DNA of 64,000 nt, from positions 1 to 64,000 of the forward strand of contig CACECO010000004.1 in assembly GCA_902558075.1 (NCBI GenBank). Direction: 5' to 3'. This document shows positions 43,803-54,300 of the stretch, one piece after another (positions within the stretch are counted from its first letter, which is position 1; every line of letters begins with the position of its first letter). The notes beneath the pieces were generated by a model, which saw only the letters and a program-made list of their open reading frames with translations, ran no database searches and was not told the DNA's origin. This DNA is from an uncultured Litorivicinus sp. Lineage in GTDB: Bacteria > Pseudomonadota > Gammaproteobacteria > Pseudomonadales > Litorivicinaceae. The position numbers were made by a program, and so were the translations under genes.

Positions 43803-44474
43803 ATGCGTAAAGCGTTTCTGTCGTTAGGGTTCATAGCTCTGGCCGGTTGCGTGGGACCCCAAAAGGTCGCCGGACCTTCGCCTGAGTTTGCACCGATTAT
43901 TCCAGTGGTGACAAATCAATCGTCGATTCCAACAGGTTCGCTCTACAACGCAGCCTATTCAGACAGTTGGTTTGGGGAGAAAAAGGCATATCGGGTTGGC
44001 GACATTGTCACGGTAGTCCTCGATGAGTCATTGGATGCTGACACCACAACGAAGAACACCGCGTCCCGCAAGACAAAAACTGATGTCTTGTCACCTTTAC
44101 AGATTGCAAAGTGGGGAAGCCCAGGCGGATTTCTGTCGAATGACCTCCAAGAGGAAAACGAAGTGTCGTCAACTGGATCCGGCGTGATTGATCAAAGTGC
44201 GACGTTCAAAGGCACGATGACGGCTCAGGTCGTCGAGGTCTATCCGAACGGTAACCTATTGATACGCGGCGAGAAAATTGTCAATTTTTCTTCTGGATCA
44301 GAGGTAGTACAAGTGAAGGGGATAATTAGACCTCAGGATATTCAACCGGATAATACAGTCCAGTCGAAACGATTAGCATCCGCGCAAATCACCTATAAAG
44401 GAGTTGGTCCTAATGCCAATGCGCAGAAGATACCTTGGGGTACAAATTTGCTGCTAAGTATCTGGCCATTCTAG
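43803..44474 (+). CDS. flgH: Flagellar L-ring lipoprotein FlgH
   Basis: About 223 residues with a lipoprotein signal (ALAGC at residues 13-17). FlgH forms the outer-membrane L-ring. SLYNAAYSDSWFGEKKAYRV, VGDIVTVVLDESLDA and PNGNLLIRGEKIV are typical. The ATG at 43803 is preferred to the GTG one codon earlier. Confidence 0.96.
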   Translation: MRKAFLSLGFIALAGCVGPQKVAGPSPEFAPIIPVVTNQSSIPTGSLYNAAYSDSWFGEKKAYRVGDIVTVVLDESLDADTTTKNTASRKTKTDVLSPLQIAKWGSPGGFLSNDLQEENEVSSTGSGVIDQSATFKGTMTAQVVEVYPNGNLLIRGEKIVNFSSGSEVVQVKGIIRPQDIQPDNTVQSKRLASAQITYKGVGPNANAQKIPWGTNLLLSIWPF

Positions 44475-44483
44475 GAGTTGATG

Positions 44484-45608
44484 ATGAGGCTGTTTATTCT
44501 TTTCTTTGCTCTCTTAGCGTCTTCATTGGCGCTTGCGGATCGCATAAAAGATTTAACGACTGTGGCAGGAGTTCGCTCTAACCAGTTGATTGGGTATGGC
44601 CTAGTTGTCGGATTGAATGCAACCGGCGACGGTGGCGCTGTTCCGTACACAGGGCAGTCTTTACGATCAATACTCGGCCGGCTTGGCGTCAATGTGGATG
44701 GTGTTCTCTCTGATTTTGATGTTGCTGGCACACAGGCCAACAGTATTCCTGCCGATAATGTCGCAGCGGTCATGGTGACAGCAACTCTGCCTCCATTTGC
44801 GAAGCCCGGACAAAATATTGATGTGAATATCTCGACCATCGGTGCAGCAACCTCGCTCCGTGGTGGGACCCTTATTATGACGCGTCTGCGCGGTATCGAT
44901 GGTGAGGTTTACGCGCTTGCCCAAGGCGCCCTGACGTCAACAGGTGTCGAAGTCAACGCTGCCGGAGATGAGATTACCATCGGCGTCCCGACCTCTGGAA
45001 GAATTCCCAACGGTGCGACGGTGGAGCGGATGATCGAATCTCCGTTTAACCGCTCTCAGCATATTGTCCTCAATGTTTCGAACGGTGACTTTACGACCTC
45101 TAAAGAGATCGTCGATAAGGTCAACACGGTTTTCGGCGAGGGGACGGCCTCGGCGATCGATGGTGTCTCAGTTGCGGTCAGGGCGCCCGAGGACCCGAAT
45201 TCACGAGTTTCGTTTCTCTCGCTATTGGAGAATCTTGACGTAACCCCTGGTGAGCCTGCTGCAAAGATCGTGGTCAACAGCCGTACAGGAACGGTCGTGA
45301 TCAGTCGGAACGTGAAGGTGACCGCTGCGGCGGTGACTCACGGGCCGATTACAGTAACTGTATCGGCCACCAACGAGGTCAGTCAGGCCAACCCCTTCGC
45401 TGATCAAGGCGAGACCGTGGCAATCCAAAACGCCGATGTGGCGATTGAAGAGCCAGCGAATCCGATGTTTCTGTTCCAGCCAGGTGTTGATCTGAGGGAA
45501 ATTGTCGACGCGGTCAACGAGACCGGGGCGACCCCATCCTCACTGATTGCGATCCTGGAGGCACTGAAGTCCTCTGGCAGTCTCCGAGCTGAGCTTGTGG
45601 TGATCTGA
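44484..45608 (+). CDS. flgI: Flagellar P-ring protein FlgI
   Basis: About 374 residues with a signal peptide ending SSLALA. The sequence DRIKDLTTVAGVRSNQLIGY, GDGGAVPYTGQSL and PFAKPGQNIDVNISTIGAA is characteristic. AGGAG lies six bases before this ATG; an earlier ATG (44481) is close. The stop overlaps the flgJ ATG by one base. Confidence 0.97.
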   Translation: MRLFILFFALLASSLALADRIKDLTTVAGVRSNQLIGYGLVVGLNATGDGGAVPYTGQSLRSILGRLGVNVDGVLSDFDVAGTQANSIPADNVAAVMVTATLPPFAKPGQNIDVNISTIGAATSLRGGTLIMTRLRGIDGEVYALAQGALTSTGVEVNAAGDEITIGVPTSGRIPNGATVERMIESPFNRSQHIVLNVSNGDFTTSKEIVDKVNTVFGEGTASAIDGVSVAVRAPEDPNSRVSFLSLLENLDVTPGEPAAKIVVNSRTGTVVISRNVKVTAAAVTHGPITVTVSATNEVSQANPFADQGETVAIQNADVAIEEPANPMFLFQPGVDLREIVDAVNETGATPSSLIAILEALKSSGSLRAELVVI

Positions 45609-46078
45609 TGAGCGTCGTTTCTGATCCAAAAACGTCCTACGACTTCTCGGCCTTGGGTGCGTTGAAAGCCCAAGCTGTCAGGGATCGGTCGAATGATGAA
45701 ACGATCAAAGAGACAGCGAAGCAGTTTGAGGCGATGTTCCTTCAGATGATTCTGAAGTCGATGAGAGACGCTGTCCCTCAGGGTGGCTTGTTCGATTCAA
45801 AGGAAACACAAACCTTCGAGCAGATGCTGGATCAGCAATTTGCGCTCGCAATGTCTGAGAGAGGCTCGACTGGTCTCAGTCAGATGGTCGAGCAGTTCAT
45901 TCGTCGATCGCAGGGAAACACTGACATTGAACCACAGCAAAAAAATTTGAAGCTTGAGACGCCGTCACCGACTGCACTGCCCTTAGTCAATGAATCGGAT
46001 AAATATCGTATTCCTGAAGGGGCAACCCAAAATTTTCTGCTACTTCGTGATCAGTTGCGACTTAAAGGAGGCCAGTGA
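45608..46078 (+). CDS. flgJ: Rod-cap protein FlgJ without muramidase domain
   Basis: A 156-residue protein matching only the N-terminal scaffold of FlgJ (KQFEAMFLQMILKSMRDAV, QTFEQMLDQQFALAMS, GLSQMVEQFI). In many gammaproteobacteria FlgJ is about 300 residues and has a C-terminal peptidoglycan hydrolase domain that opens the wall for the rod. That domain is absent, so a separate hydrolase must act. The stop overlaps the flgK start. Confidence 0.93.
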   Translation: MSVVSDPKTSYDFSALGALKAQAVRDRSNDETIKETAKQFEAMFLQMILKSMRDAVPQGGLFDSKETQTFEQMLDQQFALAMSERGSTGLSQMVEQFIRRSQGNTDIEPQQKNLKLETPSPTALPLVNESDKYRIPEGATQNFLLLRDQLRLKGGQ

Positions 46079-49000
46079 TGGCCGACCTGTTAGCAATTGG
46101 ATCAAGCGGCATCAACGTCTACCAGCGAGCCCTGGCGACGGTGTCGAACAACATCGCCAACCTCAATACGGACGGTTATAGCCGCCAAACAACCGAGATC
46201 AGACAGAACCAGCCAAAAGAGGCAGGTGGTGGATACATCGGAACGGGTGCCTATTTCGATCGCGTTTCACGCCAGTATGACGGTTTCCTAGAGTCGTCAC
46301 TCCAGCAAGCAACGGCAGATCTTGAGTCACAGGGTGCGGCGGTTGAATATACCGGCCGTCTTCTCGATATCCTCGGTGACGAACAAATTGGCCTGACAGG
46401 TGCATTGAATAAATTTTTTGCGTCAGCGAAATCGCTGTCGACAGATCCAGCTTCAACGGCCCTCCGCGGCGCGATGCTGCGCGAGTCCGACGCGCTGGTA
46501 TCACGGTTTCAGAGTCTGTCGGGGCAGCTCAAAGATCTGGGTGATCAGTCGTTGTCTGCGCTGGAGGCAAACGTTCGATCCGCAAACGCGATCGCAGGTC
46601 AGCTGGCCGAGATTAATCGTCAGATGCTGAAGAAGAGCACTGAATCTGATCAGGCCCCCGAATTACTGGACAGACGTGATCAGCTACTCAGGGACCTTTC
46701 CGAATACGTCCAGATCACAGCCGCGTTTGATCAAAAAGGTTCCGTGACCGTGTCTTTGACTGCGTCTCCTAATAAGGGGATGATGGTCTCCGGAACGAGA
46801 TCGTCTTCGCTATCGGTTAGCCCGAACGCGGCAGACCGAAGCCGCCTTGAGTATCGTCTCCAGGGGGAGCTCCCGAGCGAGACGCTGACAGGTATCCGCA
46901 GTGGGAGCGTATCGGGTTACGCAAACTTTTTTGAGAAAACTCTGGTTTCGGTGACCCAAAATCTGAACCAGCTCGCCGAGGTCTTAGTCGAAGAGGTTAA
47001 CACGATCCAGACCACCGGACTCAATGCGTCTGGGAACTTAGGTAGTGCATTTTTTGAGGTTGTCCCGAGCTTCGATATTGATAGGGGCGCATCTTCTGGG
47101 GATTTTCAAGTCGAGGTTTCGGTCACTGATCCTGAGACCTATAAATCACGACCAATTACGGTTGCATTCGATGGGCAACAGGACCTATGGTACGCGAAAG
47201 ATGAGACTGGGGCACCGGTCTTCGCAGACAGTTCTGGGTTGGTCGATATCTCCGGCGTACGGGTCCGAGTCACCGGGACTTCGAATGTCGGCGACCAGTT
47301 TACTTTAACCCCTGATACCGGAGCCGCGAGGGGCCTCAGGCTGGCGTTGCAGGACGGAGATGAGATTGCAACCGCCTCTTTGTTTCGAGTAACGACCAGT
47401 CAAAAAAACAATGGCGTCACAGATCCACGGGTGAGTTTTAGCCACCCCTCACCGATCGATACGGCCTCCGTATCACTGGCGGCACTTTCGACCGGTCGAC
47501 CCGTGCGCGTGGAGGCTTCGAGCGTTGAGCCCTTGACGGTCATCAGTGCAGGTAAATCGTCGGTGGACCTAAAGCTCGATCCTGCCGCGGGCTCGAATAT
47601 CTCTGTGCAGATGATTACCACAGACGGTCGGCATATTCTCGGACATGTGGGAAACGTTGAGCAGCGTATTGCGATGGTCGAGAATCTGCCACAGTTCGCA
47701 CCTAAAGCCACCTACAACAGCGACTACCTCAATCAAAGCGGTGCCAGCGCCTACAAGGATCTCGACGTGTTTTATGGAGCTCGGGCGGAATCTTCTGCAG
47801 TCACCGAGCTCAAACCGATCAGTAGCCTTTTTTTCGAGGCCCCATCTGGAACCGATTTTGCCGGCGGTGGTTTGGATCTTACGTTGGAGCCTGTGTCGCC
47901 AAATGATCGGCTGGGGCTCGAGAATTCTCCGTTTGCCGATCCGACACTCGGCGAAGTGACGGCAGTGAATAACATTATCTATCTCGGCGATGGCGCGACC
48001 ACGACGGTGTTGGGTACCCTTGAATCCACCTATGACGGCGACGCGCAAACCCTGAGGATTCTTTTCTCTGACGACCTTCCGGCGGGTGTGTTGACAGATG
48101 AGCTGGCGGCACGTGTTGCCAGCCTGGTGACTTACAGCAACGGCGAAGATTTAGTCGACAGCTCGAATCCCGTTAAGAAGCGTTTAACAGCTGAACTATT
48201 TGATCAAGACCGGAGCCTCAATCTGGTACAGGGTCGCGACTTTGTGACCTCGACGTTGGTTGAGGCCGGTCAGGTTGTTACCAATTCTAGTGGATATGTG
48301 GCCAAGCTAGCCACTGGAAACCTCGGATACGCGTCGGGCGCCGGTCGGGTGCTCATTGAGCGTGGAGATTTGATCCTCAACGGCGTCACCCTGGGAGAGC
48401 TTGTGATTAATAGCTCCGGGATCTTATCGGCGACCGATGCTATGGGGTGGATTAATGGCTCAAATGCTGGGGTGGGTGTCACTGCGGCCAACCTGATTGA
48501 GATTCCCAGCGAAACGCTGCGCCTGGATACGGGTATCGGGCTCGAGATCAACGGCGTGGAGATTCAATCTCTGGCGCTTGGTTCGACGCTTCGGTTTGAC
48601 GATGAGGACGATCTTGTTGCGTCGATCAATGCCGTGTCTGTCAGCTCAGGTGTGTTCGCTCGGAGGAAAGAGAACGGAGATCTTGTGCTTCAGAACGTGG
48701 ATGAGGGTGGCGACAATATCACCATCGATGGGAGCATCGCGGGAGCTGGTCAAAACTCGCTTGGCATTGCGAGTAAGGCCTATATCGGCTCGCTGACCTT
48801 TGAGCTTCAATCGGGCGATGGACAACCGATCGAGTTTAGGCTGGGCGATGCCGGCAAACCGTCAGACTTAAATCTCCTCGGTATGAACACCGAGATCCAG
48901 TTAAGGGGTGAGATCGACGAGGATATCTTGGTATTCATCGGTGGAAATGGCGACGGAACAGTTCAAGCATCGTCAGTGGATTCCTCCGACCCCTTTTCTG

Positions 49001-49536
49001 AGGGTCTCAGAAGCCGGCAGTTTGAGTTTGAGTTTGTGGCCGATGACCGGTTTAGAATCAGAGACCTACGTTCAGACACGGTGTTAGCCGAGCGTCTCTA
49101 TAGCGGTGAATTGAGCCTCACCTATCAAGGGATCCAGATCGACTTAGATGCGCCTGCCGCTCTTGGTGACACCTTCGTTGTCGATGGCAATAACCTTGGC
49201 CCAAATGGCACGTTCGACGGTCAGGGTAACAACGGGAACATCCTCCGAGTCGTTGACCTCGAATCAGATCCAGTGGTGGACGGGGCACTGACTATATCGG
49301 AGAGCTACTTGAAATTTGTCGGGGACGTCGGTAACGAGGCGACGCAGTCGGCAATCGCCCGCGATGCCCTCGAGATTATCCAGACACAGGCAATCGAGGC
49401 CCGCGACAGGGTATCCGGGGTGAATCTCGATAAGGAGGCCGCCGATCTGATTCGCTTCCAGCAAGCCTACCAAGCATCAGCGCAGGTGATGCAGGTGGCT
49501 ACCAAATTATTCGATACCGTACTGCAGGTCCGGTAG
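46078..49536 (+). CDS. flgK: Giant hook-filament junction protein FlgK
   Basis: About 1152 residues; FlgK is usually about 450-650. The N-terminal axial region (LATVSNNIANLNTDGYSRQT) and the C-terminal region (RDRVSGVNLDKEAADLIRFQ, QAYQASAQVMQVATKLFDTV) are normal. The extra middle, about 330-1020, is beta-rich, with repeated phrases such as LGELVINSSGI and GIGLEINGVEI. It has none of the HG/TG modules seen in flgE, fliC and fliD. GGAGG lies six bases before the ATG. FlgK joins hook to filament, so its enlargement presumably follows that of its neighbours. Confidence 0.95.
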   Translation: MADLLAIGSSGINVYQRALATVSNNIANLNTDGYSRQTTEIRQNQPKEAGGGYIGTGAYFDRVSRQYDGFLESSLQQATADLESQGAAVEYTGRLLDILGDEQIGLTGALNKFFASAKSLSTDPASTALRGAMLRESDALVSRFQSLSGQLKDLGDQSLSALEANVRSANAIAGQLAEINRQMLKKSTESDQAPELLDRRDQLLRDLSEYVQITAAFDQKGSVTVSLTASPNKGMMVSGTRSSSLSVSPNAADRSRLEYRLQGELPSETLTGIRSGSVSGYANFFEKTLVSVTQNLNQLAEVLVEEVNTIQTTGLNASGNLGSAFFEVVPSFDIDRGASSGDFQVEVSVTDPETYKSRPITVAFDGQQDLWYAKDETGAPVFADSSGLVDISGVRVRVTGTSNVGDQFTLTPDTGAARGLRLALQDGDEIATASLFRVTTSQKNNGVTDPRVSFSHPSPIDTASVSLAALSTGRPVRVEASSVEPLTVISAGKSSVDLKLDPAAGSNISVQMITTDGRHILGHVGNVEQRIAMVENLPQFAPKATYNSDYLNQSGASAYKDLDVFYGARAESSAVTELKPISSLFFEAPSGTDFAGGGLDLTLEPVSPNDRLGLENSPFADPTLGEVTAVNNIIYLGDGATTTVLGTLESTYDGDAQTLRILFSDDLPAGVLTDELAARVASLVTYSNGEDLVDSSNPVKKRLTAELFDQDRSLNLVQGRDFVTSTLVEAGQVVTNSSGYVAKLATGNLGYASGAGRVLIERGDLILNGVTLGELVINSSGILSATDAMGWINGSNAGVGVTAANLIEIPSETLRLDTGIGLEINGVEIQSLALGSTLRFDDEDDLVASINAVSVSSGVFARRKENGDLVLQNVDEGGDNITIDGSIAGAGQNSLGIASKAYIGSLTFELQSGDGQPIEFRLGDAGKPSDLNLLGMNTEIQLRGEIDEDILVFIGGNGDGTVQASSVDSSDPFSEGLRSRQFEFEFVADDRFRIRDLRSDTVLAERLYSGELSLTYQGIQIDLDAPAALGDTFVVDGNNLGPNGTFDGQGNNGNILRVVDLESDPVVDGALTISESYLKFVGDVGNEATQSAIARDALEIIQTQAIEARDRVSGVNLDKEAADLIRFQQAYQASAQVMQVATKLFDTVLQVR

Positions 49537-49545
49537 GGGTAAGCT

Positions 49546-51117
49546 ATGACGATTTCTACGACTCTTCTATTTAATCGCGCGGTGTCTCTAATGGGTCGCC
49601 AACAGACGGCGCTTGCAGAGTTGCAGGAGAAGGTTTCGACAGGTAAGGAGCTTGTCCGTCCATCAGATTCGCCTGAGCTTGCGGTCAACATAGCCCGAAT
49701 CAAGTCGTCGATCGGTGAGATGGACGCATTTAAGAGTTCCCTAAACGCCGTCAACGACCGGCTTCGGATCGAGGAGAGCTACCTCGACGGAGCGAAAGAT
49801 GTCCTGATCAAGCTGAAGCAGCTGACCCTTCAGGGCGCCAACGCTTCCATGTCAGGTAGGGATAAAGAGGTGCTTGCGCTTCAGGTCGATGAGCTCATCG
49901 CGGAAATCAAGAACCTGGCTAACGGCACTGATGCAAACGGGAACTACCTCTTTGCTGGGTCTCGGGTGACGACACCTCCTTACATCGAGGACGCAGACGG
50001 GGTCATTCGATACCACGGGGATAATTTCAGGCCGAATATCGACTACACCGCCAACCGGCGGTCCGCGATCGGCCGGAACGGGATCGACGTGTTCAGACCT
50101 GTCCTGTCGGGGCAGTCCACAGAACCCACCCCAGGGATTCATCAGGTCAGTTTGACAGGAACACTGGAGCCCGGTGACATGTATTCTTTATCCATTGACT
50201 CTCGCGAGTTTAATTATGAGGTCCGGCCAGGTGATACGGCAGATGAGGTTCTCGATAACATCGCCCTCCAAGTCAATGAGTTAGTCTCGCAAGGGGTGAT
50301 CGAATTAGTTTCCGCCGAACGTGATGGATCTAATCTGATTCTCTCAACGCTCGATGGTGCGACAAGGACTGTCTTGGGGTCAACTCGGAACACCAGTGAG
50401 GCGGTCGATGATCTGAGTGTGAGTCTGGATTCGAATCCAGACGACACCTACCGGCTAAGTTTAGAGGGTACCACCGAGCCCGGCGACCAGGTTATTCTAT
50501 CGATCGGATCCCGGTCATTCAGCTACGTGGTCCCTAGAGCGCTTGAGCAAGCGAATAGATCCACAGTCATGCAAGATCTTGTCTCACGACTCAGCCAGTC
50601 TGGGTTATTTCCCGAGTCTGTCGATATTTCCATCGATCCCCTCGATGAGACCCAAGTGATCTTGACACCGACCCGAGACAATATTGGAGACGTGAGCGCG
50701 TCAATCTTAGAGAGGACCTCGATCAACGACCAGGGGATCTCTATTTCGTTGATGCAGGAACCACGTCGTGCATTGCCCGAGCGTGTCGAGTTTTTCCAAT
50801 CCCTCCAGGAGGTCTCGCAGCTGCTTCGAAACGGCACACAGGATCAGATCCAAGGGAAGCTCGATCATCTCGATCAGATGCTGGATATCGTAACCTTATC
50901 GCTCGCGGATATCGGATCAGAGATGGGGTCCATCGAGGCCGAAATTTCGATCAACGAGGACCTCAAGCTTCAGCTGGAGACGACGTTATCCAGTCAAGAG
51001 GATCTCGATTTTACCACCGCCATTACGGAGCTTCAGTCGAAGCTGATGTCGCTCGAGGCCGCTCAGTCATCATTTGCGAAGATCTCTCAGTTATCTGTAT
51101 TCGATTACATCCGATAG
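49546..51117 (+). CDS. flgL: Enlarged hook-filament junction protein FlgL
   Basis: A 523-residue protein; FlgL is usually 300-420. The N-terminus (RQTALAELQEKVSTGKELV, RPSDSPELAVNIARIK) and the C-terminal helix (LQSKLMSLEAAQSSFAKISQ) are typical. The insert contains two related stretches: one near 205-250 (LTGTLEPGDMYSLSIDSREF) and one near 307-350 (LEGTTEPGDQVILSIGSRSF), a clear tandem duplication. Last gene of the rod-hook operon. Confidence 0.95.
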   Translation: MTISTTLLFNRAVSLMGRQQTALAELQEKVSTGKELVRPSDSPELAVNIARIKSSIGEMDAFKSSLNAVNDRLRIEESYLDGAKDVLIKLKQLTLQGANASMSGRDKEVLALQVDELIAEIKNLANGTDANGNYLFAGSRVTTPPYIEDADGVIRYHGDNFRPNIDYTANRRSAIGRNGIDVFRPVLSGQSTEPTPGIHQVSLTGTLEPGDMYSLSIDSREFNYEVRPGDTADEVLDNIALQVNELVSQGVIELVSAERDGSNLILSTLDGATRTVLGSTRNTSEAVDDLSVSLDSNPDDTYRLSLEGTTEPGDQVILSIGSRSFSYVVPRALEQANRSTVMQDLVSRLSQSGLFPESVDISIDPLDETQVILTPTRDNIGDVSASILERTSINDQGISISLMQEPRRALPERVEFFQSLQEVSQLLRNGTQDQIQGKLDHLDQMLDIVTLSLADIGSEMGSIEAEISINEDLKLQLETTLSSQEDLDFTTAITELQSKLMSLEAAQSSFAKISQLSVFDYIR

Positions 51118-51150
51118 CGCTGTGAGCTTTACGAGTCGTCACTAAAAAAA

Positions 51151-51219
51151 GGGGCGGCAAACCCTGTCGGGATGCTGACAGCTAGGTGGCAACTTTTGGC
51201 CCCGTCTGGATATCCGGGG
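51151..51219 (+). other. Possible structured element with two mutually exclusive hairpins after flgL
   Basis: GGGGC (51151-51155) can pair with GCCCC (51199-51203), enclosing CTGTC/GACAG (51164-51168 with 51177-51181). The same CCCC plus the next G (51200-51204) can instead pair with CGGGG (51215-51219). It lies after the flgL stop and before the fliC promoter, so terminator or attenuator use is possible. There is no run of T after either stem, so a standard terminator is doubtful. The rest of the 278-base gap holds only the fliC promoter and leader. Confidence 0.3.
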
Positions 51220-51307
51220 TGTGAGCCTGGTTGTTCAAACCAACTAATGATCCAGATCGGTTGATTTTACGGCGTTTCAGCGCCCATCTTTCACTTGATT
51301 CAAATTT

Positions 51308-51323
51308 TGGCACAGAAATCGCT
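51308..51323 (+). promoter_or_regulatory. Sigma-54 promoter of the flagellin gene
   Basis: TGGCAC (51308-51313), five bases, TCGCT (51319-51323): perfect -24, one mismatch in -12, correct spacing. No sigma-28 site was found. Sigma-54 control of the flagellin resembles Vibrio flaA. A leader of about 60 bases with AGGAG before the ATG follows. Confidence 0.65.
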
Positions 51324-51395
51324 TAAATATCCAAGAGGAAATTTTTTACCGAGGCACATGTAAGTGAGGTGCCCGGGTAATGAGGAGTAAAACTC

Positions 51396-54300
51396 ATGGC
51401 ACTAACGGTTAATACCAACGTCTTGGCGCTCAATGCACAACGGCACGCGGCAACTACTCAAGATGAGATGGCGTCTGCGATGGAGCGTCTGGCTTCAGGT
51501 AAGCGGATCAACAGCGCTGTCGATGACGCTGCGGGTCTTGCAATCACTGCGCGGATGGAGGCTCAGATTTCTGGCCTCGCTCAGGCGGTACGTAACGCAG
51601 GTGACGCGATTTCGCTAGTAAATACCGCAGAAGGTGCACTCCACGAGACTACTGACATCCTACAGCGGATTCGAGAGCTTTCCATCCAGTCAGCCGGCGG
51701 GGCACCGTCAAATGCCGACCGCGTAAATCTTAATAAGGAGGTAGTGCAGCTTCAGGAGGAGTTGGGACGTATAACCAACACAACACGTTTCAATGGCGAA
51801 ATTCTTCTCAACGGGACTTTCCACGACAAAGACTTCCAGATCGGCCAAACTAATAACGAGGAAATCTCGGTAAACATCGGAGACATGCGGCCTGAACGAA
51901 TAGGTGCGTACACCCAGAACACCTTGAGTAATGTCGGTTATATTAACGTGGGTGACTCTGTCGCTGATCTTACAAACGGTGTCAATCAACAGACCCTTAC
52001 CCTGGCCGTTGGCTCTGAGGTTCCCCGAATTGTGGCGGTCAATCTTGGCGACAATGCCAGAACGATTTCAGATAAAATTAATCAGTCTGGGGCCATGCTT
52101 AATTCCCGAGCCACAAACACTACCGATGTCTATATCTCTGGGGAGGGAACATTTTCTTTTACGTTATCTTCAGACTCTGCGCCTGATTTAGAGGACGTCG
52201 TAACGGTTGGCGGAACTTCTGCCTCAAAGGTCCGTACGATGGTTTCAGAGATCAACGCTCGGTACTCCGAGCATAACGTTTCAGCCACAACGCAGGTGGA
52301 TGACGACGGCAACGAATTCGTGCGCATGATTCAAGATCAGGGTTTCGACATACAGATCGATAACTTCGTCACGGCCGGGACCACGGCACTTGATTTTGGT
52401 GGCGACGGTGTAAATGAGGTAACCGGTGCGGCCGGTAAGACTGCAGCCATAGCTGGAGGAAGTATCATCATAGACGCTCCCTACTCCTTCCTGCTCTCGT
52501 CAGATGACACGGATAATACAATCCTTGTTGGAACGCGAGCCTCACTGGAGGTTCAGGGCGCGAGTTCGGTGCCAACAGATTACCAGGACTTGACGTTCGA
52601 CGTGACAGTGAGCGGAACCACAGAGACAATCACCTTGGCTGCACCACCGCCAACAACTCCGGTTGATGCGGTCAGCGCTATTGTCCCGATGGAGTTTACA
52701 TCGACGGCGCAGACTCAAGCACCGTCTGGACAGCAGATTGGCGCATTTAGACCCGCAATATACTCAGTTGGACCGATTACAGTCCGGACGGGTAGCGATG
52801 CTGGTGACGAGACCACACAGTTCTCCTTGAACGTAAACAGTCTGGGTCGCCAGGATTTCGATATCGCACAGGCCCTGACAGATCTCGGTGTAACCTCGAC
52901 TGGAGCACCAGATACGGTCGCCACGGGTAGTGTTAACACGACAACCAACCGAATCACGATTACTGCCCACGGCTATGAAACGGGCCAACGCCTAACCTAC
53001 GATAACGCGGGCTCTACGACGCTCTCAGGACTAGCTGATGACACTGATTATTTTGTTATCAAGATCGATGACAATACGATCCAGCTCGCTGAGACCTACG
53101 CGGAGGCAACGGCCTCAACGGCGGTTCCCATTGTTCTAGATGGTACGGGAAACTCTGCCCAGACGTTTACCCCGAACGCGTCAATTACAAAGGCACAGTT
53201 CGTCTCGGCGATGCAGACAACGATTAACCAGAATGGTCTCCTTAGTGGAGATCACGCGGTCACAGTCTCAGTCAACAGCACCGGTCAGGTCGAGCTGACG
53301 GTCGCAGGCGGGGCAGGGACCATAGTATTCGAGGAGCACTCGGATCAGCGTGCTGCAACCGTCAAGACTATCGCCACAGCTGACGTATCTTTGACCGCGG
53401 ACACGATCACCATCACTGGCCACGGGTTTGTGACGGGGGACGTCCTAGCGTATGCCAACGGCGGCGGTGCAGATCTTGACCAGGGCGGATCAGCTATTGG
53501 GACTGTTTATGTCATCCGTGTTGATGACGATACGATCAAGCTTGCGAGCACGGCACAGAACGCGTTTGCGGGGACGGCCTACGATTTAGACGACGCCGGT
53601 AACGATGCACAGACCTTGACCAAGGCGGCTCGGGACGGAATGGCCGCGACATTGTCACAGAACTCCAAGCCGGGTGACGGAAGCTCTTCGGAGTCTGGAA
53701 CAGGTGGTTCGGTCGTGCTCGGTGCCACAGATAATGTGACAAACGGTGATTCTGCAACCCAAGGGCCGGTAAAGCCTTTCGGTGTTGAGACAATCACGAT
53801 CGCGGGCACAGACGCAAACACCGTCGCGACATCTGCGGTGAGTACAGCGAATAACACGGTCACCATCACCGATCATGGTTACGTGACGGGGCAGAAGCTG
53901 ACCTACGATGATGGGTCCTCGACTGCGATCGCTGGTCTGACCGATGACACAGACTACTATGTGATTAAAATTGATAACGATACGATAAAGCTGGCATCCA
54001 CCTACGCAAACGCTGTCGCGGGTACGAACCTAGGAATCACAGGCACGGGCAACGATGCCCAGACGTTCACGAACTCCAACGATACCTTTACGCTGGCCAT
54101 CAGCGGTGGGTCTCCTACCACCCTAGACGTCGCAGATGACACCTATTACTCGCTAGATCAACTGGCGACAGCGATACAGACGGCGATTGACGACAGTCCC
54201 TTCGCGCAGACGGGCGATTTCCCAATCGTCGTCAGTGTGACGGAGGATTCCAACGGGGATCAGGGGATTACCTTCTCCAGTGCGGATGGGTACAGCATCG

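Noticed and set aside
51151-51205. GGCAAACC before fliC as a c-di-GMP-I (GEMM) riboswitch
   Set aside because: Only the short GGCAAACC matches. The second conserved segments of that riboswitch are not seen, and the element lies upstream of the fliC promoter.
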